A stretch of 39,535 nt of DNA from Betaproteobacteria bacterium (lineage in GTDB: Bacteria; Pseudomonadota; Gammaproteobacteria; Burkholderiales; Ga0077523). This document shows positions 1 through 8,464 of this stretch, piece by piece; position 1 is the stretch's first letter, and every line of letters begins with the position of its first letter. The stretch is from assembly GCA_016125475.1 (NCBI GenBank), contig WGLR01000030.1:1-39535 (forward strand). The letters run 5' to 3'. A program made the translations under genes and the position numbers. The notes beneath the pieces are model-generated. The model was not told where the DNA came from, ran no database searches, and saw only the letters and a list, made by a program, of their open reading frames with translations.

Positions 1-315
1 GGCGACGCTGTCGGTGAGCACACCGGGCGTGTTCGTCGCCATGATGCCGCGTTCGGTACACGCGTTCACGTCGATGTTGTTGTACCCGACGCCGATGTTG
101 CTCACGACCTTCAGGCGCGGACAGCGATCCAGCAGCGCACCGTCGATCCGGTCGGACGTCGTCACGAGCGCACCGTCCTTGTCGGCGAGCAGGGCTGCCA
201 GTTCGTCCGGCGGGTGGCGAACGTCGGCCTGGTTGGATTCCACCTCGCAGTGCTCCGCGAGCATGGCGAGGGTCTCGTCGAAAACTTCCCGACTCACGAG
301 TACGCGCGGCTTCAT
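1..315 (-). CDS. 2-hydroxyacid dehydrogenase, N-terminal part (cut by window edge)
   Basis: The first 105 codons of a D-isomer-specific 2-hydroxyacid dehydrogenase; the rest lies left of the window. The protein starts MKPRVLVSREVFDETLAML, and around residue 70 shows the NIGVGYNNIDV motif, followed by GIMATNTPGVLTDSVA. These are typical of the catalytic domain of GhrB/glyoxylate reductase-like enzymes, which reduce glyoxylate or hydroxypyruvate with NAD(P)H. The ATG is at 313-315. The Rossmann NADH domain and the catalytic Arg/Glu/His are outside the window, so substrate cannot be judged. It reads the same way as the ATPase gene upstream of it, 96 bases away. A second, complete and distinct member of the superfamily sits at 34436-35419. 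Confidence 0.88.
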   Translation of the reverse strand, partial: MKPRVLVSREVFDETLAMLAEHCEVESNQADVRHPPDELAALLADKDGALVTTSDRIDGALLDRCPRLKVVSNIGVGYNNIDVNACTERGIMATNTPGVLTDSVA

Positions 316-411
316 CAGGGATCCGGATCGTTGTTGGGTCGAAGCGGCGATTCTACTGGCAGGTCACCGGGGATGGCCACCGTGGCTCCGTCGCGAGCCG
401 CGCGCAGGGAT

Positions 412-3156
412 TCAGGGGGGCGTGGTGGCCGGGCGCAGCAGCCTGCGCACACCCTTCTCCAGTTCGACGACGACGAACACGCCTGCCCCGACCGCGAGGC
501 AGGCGCCCCACGTGAGCGCGTCGATCGGCGCGGTACCGAAGAGCATCCGGAAGGGCGGTGCATAGGTGAACGCGACCTGCGCGAACAACAGCAGCACGAC
601 GGCCGGCACTGCGAGCCGATTGCCCGTGAAGGTCCGGAGCGAGAGCGCGTGATCGTCGATCGAACGGATGTTGAAGAGATAGAAGATCTCGGCCATCACG
701 AGTGCGTTCACCGCCGCGGACTGCGCCGCGGCCTCGCTGCCGAGATGGCCGGCCGCGAAGGCGTGCACGACGAGGATCCCGGCTGCCGCGAACAGCGTGA
801 CCATGATCGTGCGCCAGACGAGCAGTCTCGAGATGAGCGGCTCGCCCGGGTTCCGGGGCGAGCGGTCCATCACGGCACGGTCCGCGGGGTCGAACGCGAT
901 GACGAGCGAGAGCGTCACCGTCGTGACCATGTTTATCCAGAGCACCTGGACGGCCGTGATCGGCAGCGGGAAGCCGAGCAGAATGGCCGCGACGAGCGTC
1001 GCGGCCTCCGCACCGCTCGTGGGCAGAACGTACAGGATCGCCTTGCGGATGTTCTCGTAGACGATGCGCCCTTCCTCGACGGCTGCCGCGATCGTCGCGA
1101 AGTTGTCGTCCGCGAGCACGATCGCGGACGCCTCCTTCGCAGCCTCGGTCCCCTTCACGCCCATGGCGACACCCACGTCCGCACGCTTGAGCGCCGGGGC
1201 ATCGTTGACGCCGTCACCCGTCATCGCGACGACCGCACCCTCGGCCTGCAGCGCCTGCACGATCGCGAGCTTGTTCTCGGGGCTCGCACGCGCGAACACG
1301 GCCGCCGTCCTGACGAGCTGCCGTGTTGCGGCGTCGTCCTGTGCATCGAGATCGGGACCGTAGACGACCACACCGTCGGCGATGCCCAGCTGCCGCGCGA
1401 TCGCGCGGGCGGTCACGACGTGGTCGCCCGTGATCATCTTCACCTCTATTCCAGCCGCATGACAGCGCGCGACGGCGGCGATCGCCTCCTCCCGGGGCGG
1501 GTCGATCATCGCCACGAGTGCGGCGAGCGAGAGGCCGCCGACGAGCGTGCCTTCGTCGTCGCGGGACGGATCCGTGTCCGCGATGCGATACGCGAGCGCG
1601 AGCACGCGCATCCCTTCGCGACCGAAACTCTCCACACGTTCCGACCACGCCTCGCGCGTGCGGCGCGACACCTCCGGGTCCTCGGGCACGCACGTCGCGA
1701 GCACCACCTCGGGCGCGCCCTTCACGGCCACGAGAAATCGCCCCTCGGGCAGGTGGTGGACGCTCGCCATGTAACGCGTGCGCGAATCGAACGGCACGAT
1801 GCGCGTCGCGGGACACTCCCGCCGTACCCGATCGGGGTCCACGCCGAGCCGGTGCGCGAAGGCGATCAGCGCGCCCTCAGTCGGATCCCCTTCCACGCGC
1901 CACTGTCCGTCGACCAGCCGCACGTGCGACTCGTTGCAGAGCGCCGCCACCCTCGCTGCCATGCCGAGTCCCGCCGCGCCCCGATGCCCCGTGATCGCGT
2001 CGACCGGCGTCACGTCGCCCTCGGGCGCATAACCCGTCCCCTCGACCAGGAACCCGGCCCCGTCCGTCCACGCGCGCACGACGCTCATCTCGTTCCGCGT
2101 GAGCGTGCCCGTCTTGTCCGAGCAGATCACCGTGACCGAACCGAGGGTCTCGACGCTCGGCAGCCATCGCACGATCGCACGCCGTGCAGCCATGCGTCGC
2201 ACCCCGATCGCGAGCGTGATGGTGAGGATGGCCGGCAGGCCCTCGGGGATCGCGGCCACGGCGAGCCCGACCACGGCCATGAACGTGTAGGCGAGATCGA
2301 GCCCCCTGCGCACGCCGACGACGAGCACGACGGCCGAGGCCACGAGAATCGCGAACGTGAGCCGGCGGGCGAATGTCTCGAGCTTGCGCGTGAGCGGCGT
2401 GCGCAGCGATTCCACGCCGGCGATCAGGCCGCTTATGCGCCCGATCTCCGTGCGGGCGCCGGTCGCCACGACGACTCCGCGCGCGCGGCCGCGCGTGACG
2501 AGCGTGCCCGCATAGGCCATGTTCACGCGCTCTGCGACCGGGCGCTCGAACTCGACGACCGCCTCGCCCTTCGCCACCGGCACGGACTCCCCCGTCAGGG
2601 CCGCCTCGTCAACCGCGAATGCGTGGGCCTGCAGGAGCCGGACATCCGCCGGGACGCGGTCACCGGCCTCGAGGTGGACGATGTCTCCCGGAACGATGCG
2701 AGGGGCCGCCACGGACTCCCGCCGCCCGCCGCGCACGACGCTCGCGACGGGCTGCAGCATGTCGCGGATCGCGCGCAACGCGGTCTCTGCCCGACTCTCC
2801 TGCAGAAACCCGATGACCGCATTGATCACGGTCACGCCGAAGATGACCGCCGCATCCACGAGATGGCCGAGCACGAGCACGAGCGCGCCGGACGCGAGCA
2901 GCACGTAGATGAAGACGTTGTGGAACTGGAGCACGAAGCGCCGCAGGAAGCCCGGGCCCGCCTGCGAAGGCAGCTGGTTGGGACCGTGGCGCGCGAGCCT
3001 CGCGTCGGCCTCGGCGGCTGCAAGACCGTCCGCGGAAGTGCCGAACCTCGTCAGGACGTCATCGGCCGGCTCGGCATGGGCATGCCGCGCGAATCGGGCG
3101 AGTTCATCGGGTGATGGATGACCGGACACGCGGGGGATGGTACGCCACCGCGGCAC
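412..3156 (-). CDS. Cation-transporting P-type ATPase (P2-like, HAD-IC)
   Basis: Inner-membrane ATP-driven cation pump, about 914 residues, the usual size for P2 ATPases. Visible in order: an N-terminal cation-ATPase domain (HGPNQLP near residue 58), the actuator loop motif TGESVP, the M4 motif AAIPEGLPA, the phosphorylation site DKTGTLT (Asp about 347), the nucleotide-binding KGAPE, and the hinge MTGDGVNDAPALKRADVGVA. The C-terminal membrane domain follows. M4 matches the Ca2+ pump SERCA, and the M5 Glu is kept (PTSGAEAA). M6 reads WINMVTTVTLS, where SERCA has WVNLVTDGLPA, so the shared Asp800 ligand is Thr. The ion is therefore uncertain: the Ca2+/Mn2+/Na+ class is possible but not proven. 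The longest start is GTG 3154-3156; another GTG nine codons downstream is possible, and neither has a clear ribosome site. The gene lies 64 bases downstream of lutC. Confidence 0.93.
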   Translation of the reverse strand: MPRWRTIPRVSGHPSPDELARFARHAHAEPADDVLTRFGTSADGLAAAEADARLARHGPNQLPSQAGPGFLRRFVLQFHNVFIYVLLASGALVLVLGHLVDAAVIFGVTVINAVIGFLQESRAETALRAIRDMLQPVASVVRGGRRESVAAPRIVPGDIVHLEAGDRVPADVRLLQAHAFAVDEAALTGESVPVAKGEAVVEFERPVAERVNMAYAGTLVTRGRARGVVVATGARTEIGRISGLIAGVESLRTPLTRKLETFARRLTFAILVASAVVLVVGVRRGLDLAYTFMAVVGLAVAAIPEGLPAILTITLAIGVRRMAARRAIVRWLPSVETLGSVTVICSDKTGTLTRNEMSVVRAWTDGAGFLVEGTGYAPEGDVTPVDAITGHRGAAGLGMAARVAALCNESHVRLVDGQWRVEGDPTEGALIAFAHRLGVDPDRVRRECPATRIVPFDSRTRYMASVHHLPEGRFLVAVKGAPEVVLATCVPEDPEVSRRTREAWSERVESFGREGMRVLALAYRIADTDPSRDDEGTLVGGLSLAALVAMIDPPREEAIAAVARCHAAGIEVKMITGDHVVTARAIARQLGIADGVVVYGPDLDAQDDAATRQLVRTAAVFARASPENKLAIVQALQAEGAVVAMTGDGVNDAPALKRADVGVAMGVKGTEAAKEASAIVLADDNFATIAAAVEEGRIVYENIRKAILYVLPTSGAEAATLVAAILLGFPLPITAVQVLWINMVTTVTLSLVIAFDPADRAVMDRSPRNPGEPLISRLLVWRTIMVTLFAAAGILVVHAFAAGHLGSEAAAQSAAVNALVMAEIFYLFNIRSIDDHALSLRTFTGNRLAVPAVVLLLFAQVAFTYAPPFRMLFGTAPIDALTWGACLAVGAGVFVVVELEKGVRRLLRPATTPP

Positions 3157-3220
3157 GCAGGCATCAGATGCAGATCAAAGGTACTGGCGGTACGGGGTGT
3201 GATGCAGTCAGCCCGCCCGC

Positions 3221-3868
3221 TCAACCCACGACGATCACGTGAACCCGGAAGGGCCCGTGCGCACCGAGCTGCAGCTGACCTTCGATGTCGGCGGTCCGAG
3301 AGGGCCCCGAGATGAAATTCACTGCACGGGGCAGATCCGGATGTGTTCCACGCGTGAGCGCCCAGGCCTCCTCCATCGCAACCACCATGCGGTCCATCGG
3401 AACCACGGCGATGTGCGTTTCCGGCAGCAGGCTCGTGGCGGCGGGCGTCGACGGACCGGACAGCACCATGAGCGTTCCGGTCTCGGCGATCGCGAGATGG
3501 ACGCTCGTGATTCCGACGAGGTCGTCACCGGTCGCCGGGCGATCTTCCACGACGACACCCGAAGTCGACCAGTCCAGGGCGGCGAGCTCCGCCCATGCCA
3601 CGGCCCGGGCAGGCAGGCCGTTTTCGCGCAGGTATTCGGCGACGGCACGCGGAACGTCGGCGAGGGTGGCCACCTCGTCGATGGTGCTGGACATGCGGAC
3701 GCACTGCTCCCGGAAGCGATCCTTCAGCGGCCAGTCGAGGTCCGGGCGGGTGCCGACCGGATGTTCGCGTATGTGCGCCTCCACGGCGGTGCGTTCGGAC
3801 TGCGTGGGTTCCGGCCCGACGCCTCGGGAGGCGCGGATGCGTTTCAGGATGTTCTCACGTGCGCCCAA
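3221..3868 (-). CDS. lutC: LutC-like lactate utilization protein (LUD domain)
   Basis: A 215-residue LUD-domain protein, the third subunit of the LutABC complex, which oxidises L-lactate to pyruvate. It carries the typical LutC stretches AIAETGTLMVLSGPSTP, LLPETHIAVV and the C-terminal NFISGPSRTADIEGQLQLG. I place the start at the TTG at 3866-3868: GGAGG at 3876-3880 sits seven bases upstream, and the protein then begins with the usual GARENILKRIR helix. The same frame stays open further upstream into lutB, but that part is antisense-like noise and gives no LutC homology. The gene is last in the lutA-lutB-lutC order, 59 bases after lutB. Confidence 0.92.
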   Translation of the reverse strand: MGARENILKRIRASRGVGPEPTQSERTAVEAHIREHPVGTRPDLDWPLKDRFREQCVRMSSTIDEVATLADVPRAVAEYLRENGLPARAVAWAELAALDWSTSGVVVEDRPATGDDLVGITSVHLAIAETGTLMVLSGPSTPAATSLLPETHIAVVPMDRMVVAMEEAWALTRGTHPDLPRAVNFISGPSRTADIEGQLQLGAHGPFRVHVIVVG

Positions 3869-3927
3869 GTGAAGGCCTCCGAGCAGGGTTTCGATCGATG
3901 GTCGACGTCGTCCGATGTGCGGCCCGG

Positions 3928-5394
3928 TCAGCGCCGGCCCGCCTGACGTTTCGCGTACAGCTCGCGGAACGTGGCGCCCTCGGGCGCCGGCATGTCGCGC
4001 TCCTGGGTCCACCCGTTGCCGGGCAGCCGGTGTATCAGTCTGCGCTGACCACCCGCCAGGCGGCCGATCCGCGCCGCGACCCACGTGAGCCAGCCGTAGA
4101 TCGCCGGACGCTCTGCCGCCCACGCCCAGGCCTTCAGGCCGACGCGCTCCTGCCAGGGGCGCAGTCCGCGCTCGACCTGCTTCTCGCGCAGCCGGCGCAT
4201 GAGTTCGGGCAGCGGGATCTTCACGGGGCACACGACCCCGCACTGATTGCAGAGCGTCGCGGCATTCGGAAGATCCAGCGCGTTCTCGAGCCCGATGTAG
4301 TTCGGGGTCAGCACCGAACCGATCGGCCCGGGATAGACCCAGCCGTACGCGTGGCCGCCGATGTTCTGGTAGACGGGGCAGTGGTTCATGCAGGCACCAC
4401 ACCGGATGCAGCGCAGCGCCTCCTGCATGTCCGAACCCAGCAGGCGCGAACGGCCGGCATCGACGATGATCACGTGCGCTTCTTCCGGCCCGTCGGAGTC
4501 ACCCGCCTGCTTCGGCCCGGTGTTCATCGAGATGTAGTTGCTGATCGTCTGGCCGGTCGCCGAGCGCGCGAGCAGCCTCATGAGGCAGGACACGTCCTCG
4601 AGCGTGGGCACGACCTTCTCGATGCCCGTGATCGCCACGTGCACGCGCGGCAGCGTGGTCGTCATCCGGCCGTTGCCCTCGTTCGTGACGATGAACGTGG
4701 AACCGGTCTCCGCGATCAGGAAGTTGGATCCGGAGATGCCCATGTCCGCGGACAGGAAGTGCTCGCGCAGGAACTTGCGCGCTTCCATCGTGAGGTCGGC
4801 CGCACTGTCCTTGCGCGGGGTCCGGTGATGCTCCTGGAACAGATCGGCGACGTCGTCCCGGGACTTGTGGATCGCGGGAGCGATGATGTGCGAGGGTGTC
4901 TCGCGCGCGAGCTGCACGATGTATTCGCCGAGGTCCGTCTCGACGACCTGGAAGCCCTCCGCCTCCAGAGCGTCGTTCAGGTGGCTTTCCTCGCTCACCA
5001 TCGACTTCGACTTGATGATCTTGCGAACGTTGGCCGCACGGGCGATCTCGACGACGATGCGGTTGATGTCGGCGTGGCTCTCGGCCCAGTGCACCCTGGT
5101 GCCCCGGCGCGTGGCCTCGCGCTCGAAGCGCTCGAGCCAGACGTCGAGGTTCGCGAGCGCGCGGTCACGGATCGCGGCACCCGTCACGCGGATGTCCTCG
5201 AAATTCGGTACCTCGTCGACGGCCCGCGCGCGGGCGCCCGCGAGGTTGAAGTTGCGCATTGCGCGCTGCACCTTGGCGTCGTGGAGCTTGTCGTGCGCGC
5301 GCTGCTTGAACGTTCCCGTACCGTTGCGTGCCGGTGCCGCGGGCACGCCGGTCGAGTGACCGGTCGATCGGGGGGGCTGCGTAGTCGTCGTCAT
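3928..5394 (-). CDS. lutB: LutB-like iron-sulfur lactate utilization protein
   Basis: A 488-residue protein with an N-terminal LUD domain (about residues 60-300), then two ferredoxin-type 4Fe-4S motifs. The first is CIRCGACMNHCPVY, beginning at about Cys329. The second is CNQCGVVCPVKIP, about 50 residues later. A LutB C-terminal domain follows (about 390-480). LutB is the electron-transferring core of the LutABC L-lactate oxidation complex. Its first motif is followed by GGHAYGWVYPGPIGSVLTP, which is strongly conserved in the family. ATG at 5392-5394; no strong ribosome site is visible. It is the middle gene of lutABC, 111 bases after lutA. Confidence 0.95.
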   Translation of the reverse strand: MTTTTQPPRSTGHSTGVPAAPARNGTGTFKQRAHDKLHDAKVQRAMRNFNLAGARARAVDEVPNFEDIRVTGAAIRDRALANLDVWLERFEREATRRGTRVHWAESHADINRIVVEIARAANVRKIIKSKSMVSEESHLNDALEAEGFQVVETDLGEYIVQLARETPSHIIAPAIHKSRDDVADLFQEHHRTPRKDSAADLTMEARKFLREHFLSADMGISGSNFLIAETGSTFIVTNEGNGRMTTTLPRVHVAITGIEKVVPTLEDVSCLMRLLARSATGQTISNYISMNTGPKQAGDSDGPEEAHVIIVDAGRSRLLGSDMQEALRCIRCGACMNHCPVYQNIGGHAYGWVYPGPIGSVLTPNYIGLENALDLPNAATLCNQCGVVCPVKIPLPELMRRLREKQVERGLRPWQERVGLKAWAWAAERPAIYGWLTWVAARIGRLAGGQRRLIHRLPGNGWTQERDMPAPEGATFRELYAKRQAGRR

Positions 5395-5505
5395 CGTGTG
5401 GAGTCTTGCCGTTTCAGGCCCGTCGGACGTCCGGGAGAACGCCGCGGGACGGGGATGTACAGGGAATGGCTGTATGCGCGCGCACGGGAATCGGAACGCC
5501 GTCCG

Positions 5506-6234
5506 CTACTCGTCCGGTCCCGCGAGGACCTCGGCGACGTGCAGCACGCGCGTGGTCGTGTCGCCTCTCCGCCTGAGACGCCCTTCGATGTTCAGCATGC
5601 ACCCGAGGTCTCCCAGCACGACCGTGCCGGCGCCCGTCGTGGCGATGTCCTCGCATTTGCGTTCGGCGATGCGGCCGGAAATCTCGCCGTACTTCACCGC
5701 GAAGGTGCCACCGAAGCCGCAGCAGTATTCCGGCGTGGCCATCTCCCTGATCTCGAGGCCGGGCACCATGCCCAGCAGTGCGCGGGGCTGCCGCTTGACG
5801 CCGAGTTCGCGGAGCCCGGAGCAGGAATCGTGATAGGTGACCGTGCCCTCGAAACGCCCCGGCACCGACTGCACTCCGAGCACGTTCACGAGGAAATCGG
5901 TGAGTTCGTAGGTGCGGGCCGCGAGCCGGTCGACCGCGGCCTTGAGCGCAGGTTCGTCCCGGGCGAGGTCCGCGTAGTGCGTCCTGATCATTCCCCCGCA
6001 GGAACCGGACGGTGTCACCAGGTAGTCGCAGTCGTCGAACTCCCGAACGACCTTGCGCGCAAGTGCGAGCGCGGCAGCCCGGTCGCCCGAGTTGTGGGCG
6101 GGCTGGCCGCAGCAGGTCTGCCTGCCGGGCACGACGACCTCGCAGCCCGCACCTTCCAGCAGCCTGAGGGCACTGAAGCCGATGCGCGGACGCACGAGGT
6201 CGACGAGGCAGGTGACGAAGAGACCGACTTTCAT
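5506..6234 (-). CDS. lutA: LutA-like cysteine-rich lactate utilization protein
   Basis: A 242-residue protein with two cysteine-rich CCG domains, as in LutA and the glycolate/heterodisulfide-reductase subunit families. Visible: CLVDLVRPRIG, CCGQPAHNSGD and SGSCGGMI in the first half; SCSGLRELG and CCGFGGTFAVKYG in the second. These cysteines are expected to bind an iron-sulfur cluster. The start is the ATG at 6232-6234, giving MKVGLFVTCLVDL, the canonical N-terminus; the same frame is open upstream but without family similarity. First gene of the lutABC operon, divergent from an IclR regulator. No lactate permease gene is adjacent. Confidence 0.94.
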   Translation of the reverse strand: MKVGLFVTCLVDLVRPRIGFSALRLLEGAGCEVVVPGRQTCCGQPAHNSGDRAAALALARKVVREFDDCDYLVTPSGSCGGMIRTHYADLARDEPALKAAVDRLAARTYELTDFLVNVLGVQSVPGRFEGTVTYHDSCSGLRELGVKRQPRALLGMVPGLEIREMATPEYCCGFGGTFAVKYGEISGRIAERKCEDIATTGAGTVVLGDLGCMLNIEGRLRRRGDTTTRVLHVAEVLAGPDE

Positions 6235-6541
6235 CTTCAGGAATGTTCCGTTGGTGTGCGGCCCGCGGAGGGCGGAGCGGTAGCGAGGACGGTGCGGTCG
6301 TGGGAGTGCGGGCCGCCCGCCATGCAGTCGGCCCGGCTGCACTGTTGGTCCGATCCTGTACGATGTCCCGAAATCCGTGTTGCGCGGCCTGTTGTCCGTG
6401 ATTCGATAAAGCCTTCGGATCATAGCACGGGCAGCCGCGCCGACCGCGTGCCCGCCCGCCGCACCCGCGCGTTCTTCCGGGCAGTGGTACGGGAAATGCA
6501 GGCTAGAATCGGCCCCGCCAACACTTCGAGAAAGAAGCACC
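6235..6541. promoter_or_regulatory. Divergent intergenic region lutA / iclR
   Basis: This 307-base spacer holds no supported gene and must carry the promoters of lutABC (leftward) and the IclR gene (rightward). A TAGAAT hexamer at 6504-6509 is a plausible -10 box for iclR, 32 bases before its GTG. On the other strand TATGAT (complement of 6419-6424) could be a -10 for lutA. Neither has a convincing -35 partner. The IclR protein may bind here, but I could not pick out a clean palindrome. Confidence 0.45.
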
Positions 6542-7318
6542 GTGTCCCAAGCCGCCGCGAAGACGTCCATCCAGGTGATCGAACGCATGATGGACATCGT
6601 GGAAGTCCTCGCCCAGCACGCCGAGCCGCTCAACCTCAAGAAGCTCTCGTCGGAAACCGGGCTGCACACCTCGACCACCCACCGGATCCTGTCCGTGCTC
6701 GTGGACCATCGTGTCGTCGACCGGGTCGAACCCGGCCGCTACCGGCTCGGCATCCGGCTGCTCGAACTGGGGCACCTCGTTCGGGCCCGCATCGACCTCC
6801 GGTCGGAAGCGATGCCCGTGATGCAGGCGCTCCACTCGGAACTGCACGAGACCGTGAACCTGTCCGTGCGGCAGGGAGACGAGATGGTCTACGTGGAACG
6901 TCTGGTATCGGATCGTCAGGCCATGCGTGTCGCGCACCTGATCGGGGCGCGCGCCCCGCTTCATGTCACGGCCGTGGGCAAGATCTTCCTGCTCGAGGAT
7001 GGTCCGGAGCTCTGCCGGCAGTACGCGCTCCGCACCCAGTTGCCGGGGCTCACGCGCAACACGCTGCGCGATCTCGCGTCACTGTCGCGCGAACTCGAGA
7101 AGATTCGCAAGACCGGCTTCGCGTTCGACAACGAGGAGGCCGAACCCGGAGTCTCGTGCGTCGGCGCGGGCATCCGCGACGATGAAGGCCGACTCGTCGC
7201 GGGCCTGTCGCTTTCCGCGCCTTCGAACCGGCTCAACCGGGCGTGGGGTCCGCAGCTCAAGGAATCGGCCGATGCGATCTCACGCGCGATCGGCTGGTCG
7301 CCCCAGCGTCCGGCCTGA
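6542..7318 (+). CDS. IclR-family transcriptional regulator
   Basis: A 258-residue regulator. Residues about 10-65 form the winged helix-turn-helix (SIQVIERMMDIVEVLAQ, then LSSETGLHTSTTHRILSVL). The C-terminal GAF-like effector domain shows GKIFLLED, EEAEPGVSCVGAGIRD and LSLSAPSNRL, all typical of IclR. It starts with GTG at 6542, preceded by a GAGAAAGAAG purine stretch. It is divergent from lutABC, so local control of lactate genes is the natural inference. Lut operons elsewhere are more often governed by GntR-type LutR, so the effector here is unknown. Confidence 0.92.
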   Translation: MSQAAAKTSIQVIERMMDIVEVLAQHAEPLNLKKLSSETGLHTSTTHRILSVLVDHRVVDRVEPGRYRLGIRLLELGHLVRARIDLRSEAMPVMQALHSELHETVNLSVRQGDEMVYVERLVSDRQAMRVAHLIGARAPLHVTAVGKIFLLEDGPELCRQYALRTQLPGLTRNTLRDLASLSRELEKIRKTGFAFDNEEAEPGVSCVGAGIRDDEGRLVAGLSLSAPSNRLNRAWGPQLKESADAISRAIGWSPQRPA

Positions 7319-7344
7319 AGGCCGGGCGGCTCCGGAAATCCTGC

Positions 7345-8304
7345 CTACATGCGGCGCGCGCGTTCCGCTGCGCGGCTGTGACCGTAACGGGAGCGGATCG
7401 TCCTGGACACCCGCGCCGACACGCGGCGGACGTCCGACGTCGACGCATGGTGCTGAGCAGGCTCCCGCGCGCCCTCGCGCCGCTCGATCCAGTGCTTGAT
7501 GCGGTTGGCATCGGCCATGCGCGAAAGCTTCCCCCAGGAGTCGAGCAGCACGATGATGAACGGCTTCTCGGCGATCGAGGCCTGCATCACGAGGCAGCGC
7601 CCCGCCTCGGAAATGTAGCCCGTCTTCGACAGGCCGATGTCCCAGCTCGAGCTGCGGATCAGCCCGTTCGAATTGTTGAAGGTCAGCACGCGATAGCGCG
7701 ACCCTCGCGGCATCTCGACGTAATGGGACTCGGATGTCGTGAAATCGCGGATCAGGCGGTAGTGAAACGCGGCACTCACGAGCTTGGCGAGGTCGTTCGC
7801 GGTCGACACGTTCTCCGGGTTGAGGCCCGTCGAATCGACGAAGTGGGTGTCCTTCATCCCGAGCGCCGCCGCCTTCCGGTTCATCGCGACGACGAACGCC
7901 GTCGAGCCGCCGGGGTAATAGCGTCCGAGCGCGGAAGCAGCGCGGTTCTCCGACGCCATGAGCGCGAGCTTCAGCAGTTCACCCCGACTGAGCACGGTGC
8001 CGAGACGCAGGCGGGAATGCGTGCCCTTGATGAAGTCGAGGTCGTCGTGCGTGATCTCCAGTTCCTCGTCGAGCGGGAGTTCCTTGTCGAGCACGACCAT
8101 CGCCGTCATGAGCTTCGTGATCGATGCGATCGGCGTGACGACTTCGGCATTCTTGGACAGGACTTCCGAGTGCCCGTCCTGGTCGATCACGATCGCCGCA
8201 TTGGAGCGCAGTTTCGGGGCGCGGACCTGGTCCTGGGCGGACGCGGGCGCCAGGCATGCGACGCCGAACCAGATCAGTGCTGCTAGTGCCAACGGCTTGA
8301 ACAT
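7345..8304 (-). CDS. pbpG: D-alanyl-D-alanine endopeptidase (PBP7 type)
   Basis: A 319-residue periplasmic serine peptidase of the peptidase S11 family, which trims peptidoglycan cross-links. A signal peptide ends near APASAQ (residue 24). The three active-site motifs are all present: Ser61-x-x-Lys64 (SITK), Ser118-Glu-Asn120 and Lys227-Thr-Gly229. The short form, without the large C-terminal domain of DacA, matches PBP7/PbpG. The last 45 residues are basic and low in similarity, longer than the core needs. ATG at 8302-8304 follows GAGGAGCAGGG, a strong ribosome site. The gene converges on iclR. Confidence 0.93.
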   Translation of the reverse strand: MFKPLALAALIWFGVACLAPASAQDQVRAPKLRSNAAIVIDQDGHSEVLSKNAEVVTPIASITKLMTAMVVLDKELPLDEELEITHDDLDFIKGTHSRLRLGTVLSRGELLKLALMASENRAASALGRYYPGGSTAFVVAMNRKAAALGMKDTHFVDSTGLNPENVSTANDLAKLVSAAFHYRLIRDFTTSESHYVEMPRGSRYRVLTFNNSNGLIRSSSWDIGLSKTGYISEAGRCLVMQASIAEKPFIIVLLDSWGKLSRMADANRIKHWIERREGAREPAQHHASTSDVRRVSARVSRTIRSRYGHSRAAERARRM

Positions 8305-8376
8305 CCCTGCTCCTCGAACAGTTTCTTGATTGGGGAAGGGTGTCGGACCCTTGCCTGTTTACGGACTTTGCCGCGA

Positions 8377-8388
8377 AGTCTTAAGACT
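8377..8388. promoter_or_regulatory. 12-bp perfect palindrome upstream of pbpG
   Basis: AGTCTTAAGACT is perfectly self-complementary. It lies 73 bases upstream of the pbpG start, in the spacer that also follows the end of the RND gene. It could be a repressor or activator site for pbpG. There is no other evidence for function. Confidence 0.3.
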
Positions 8389-8464
8389 GTGGCGTCCCTT
8401 GCGCCCGATCACCGGCGGAAGCGGCAGGGAAATTCCCTGAAATCATACAATAGCCCTGACCATT

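Noticed and set aside
214-3114. 966-codon plus-strand open frame opposite the P-type ATPase
   Set aside because: Same reason: the minus strand carries all P-type ATPase motifs; the plus frame is Arg/Asp/His-rich without homology.
3869-4402. Upstream extension of the lutC frame into lutB
   Set aside because: It overlaps lutB in another frame; a ribosome site and the canonical LutC N-terminus place the start at 3868.
3595-7185. Plus-strand open frame spanning lutC, lutB, lutA and part of iclR
   Set aside because: It crosses four real genes and a promoter region, and its composition is that of an antisense shadow.
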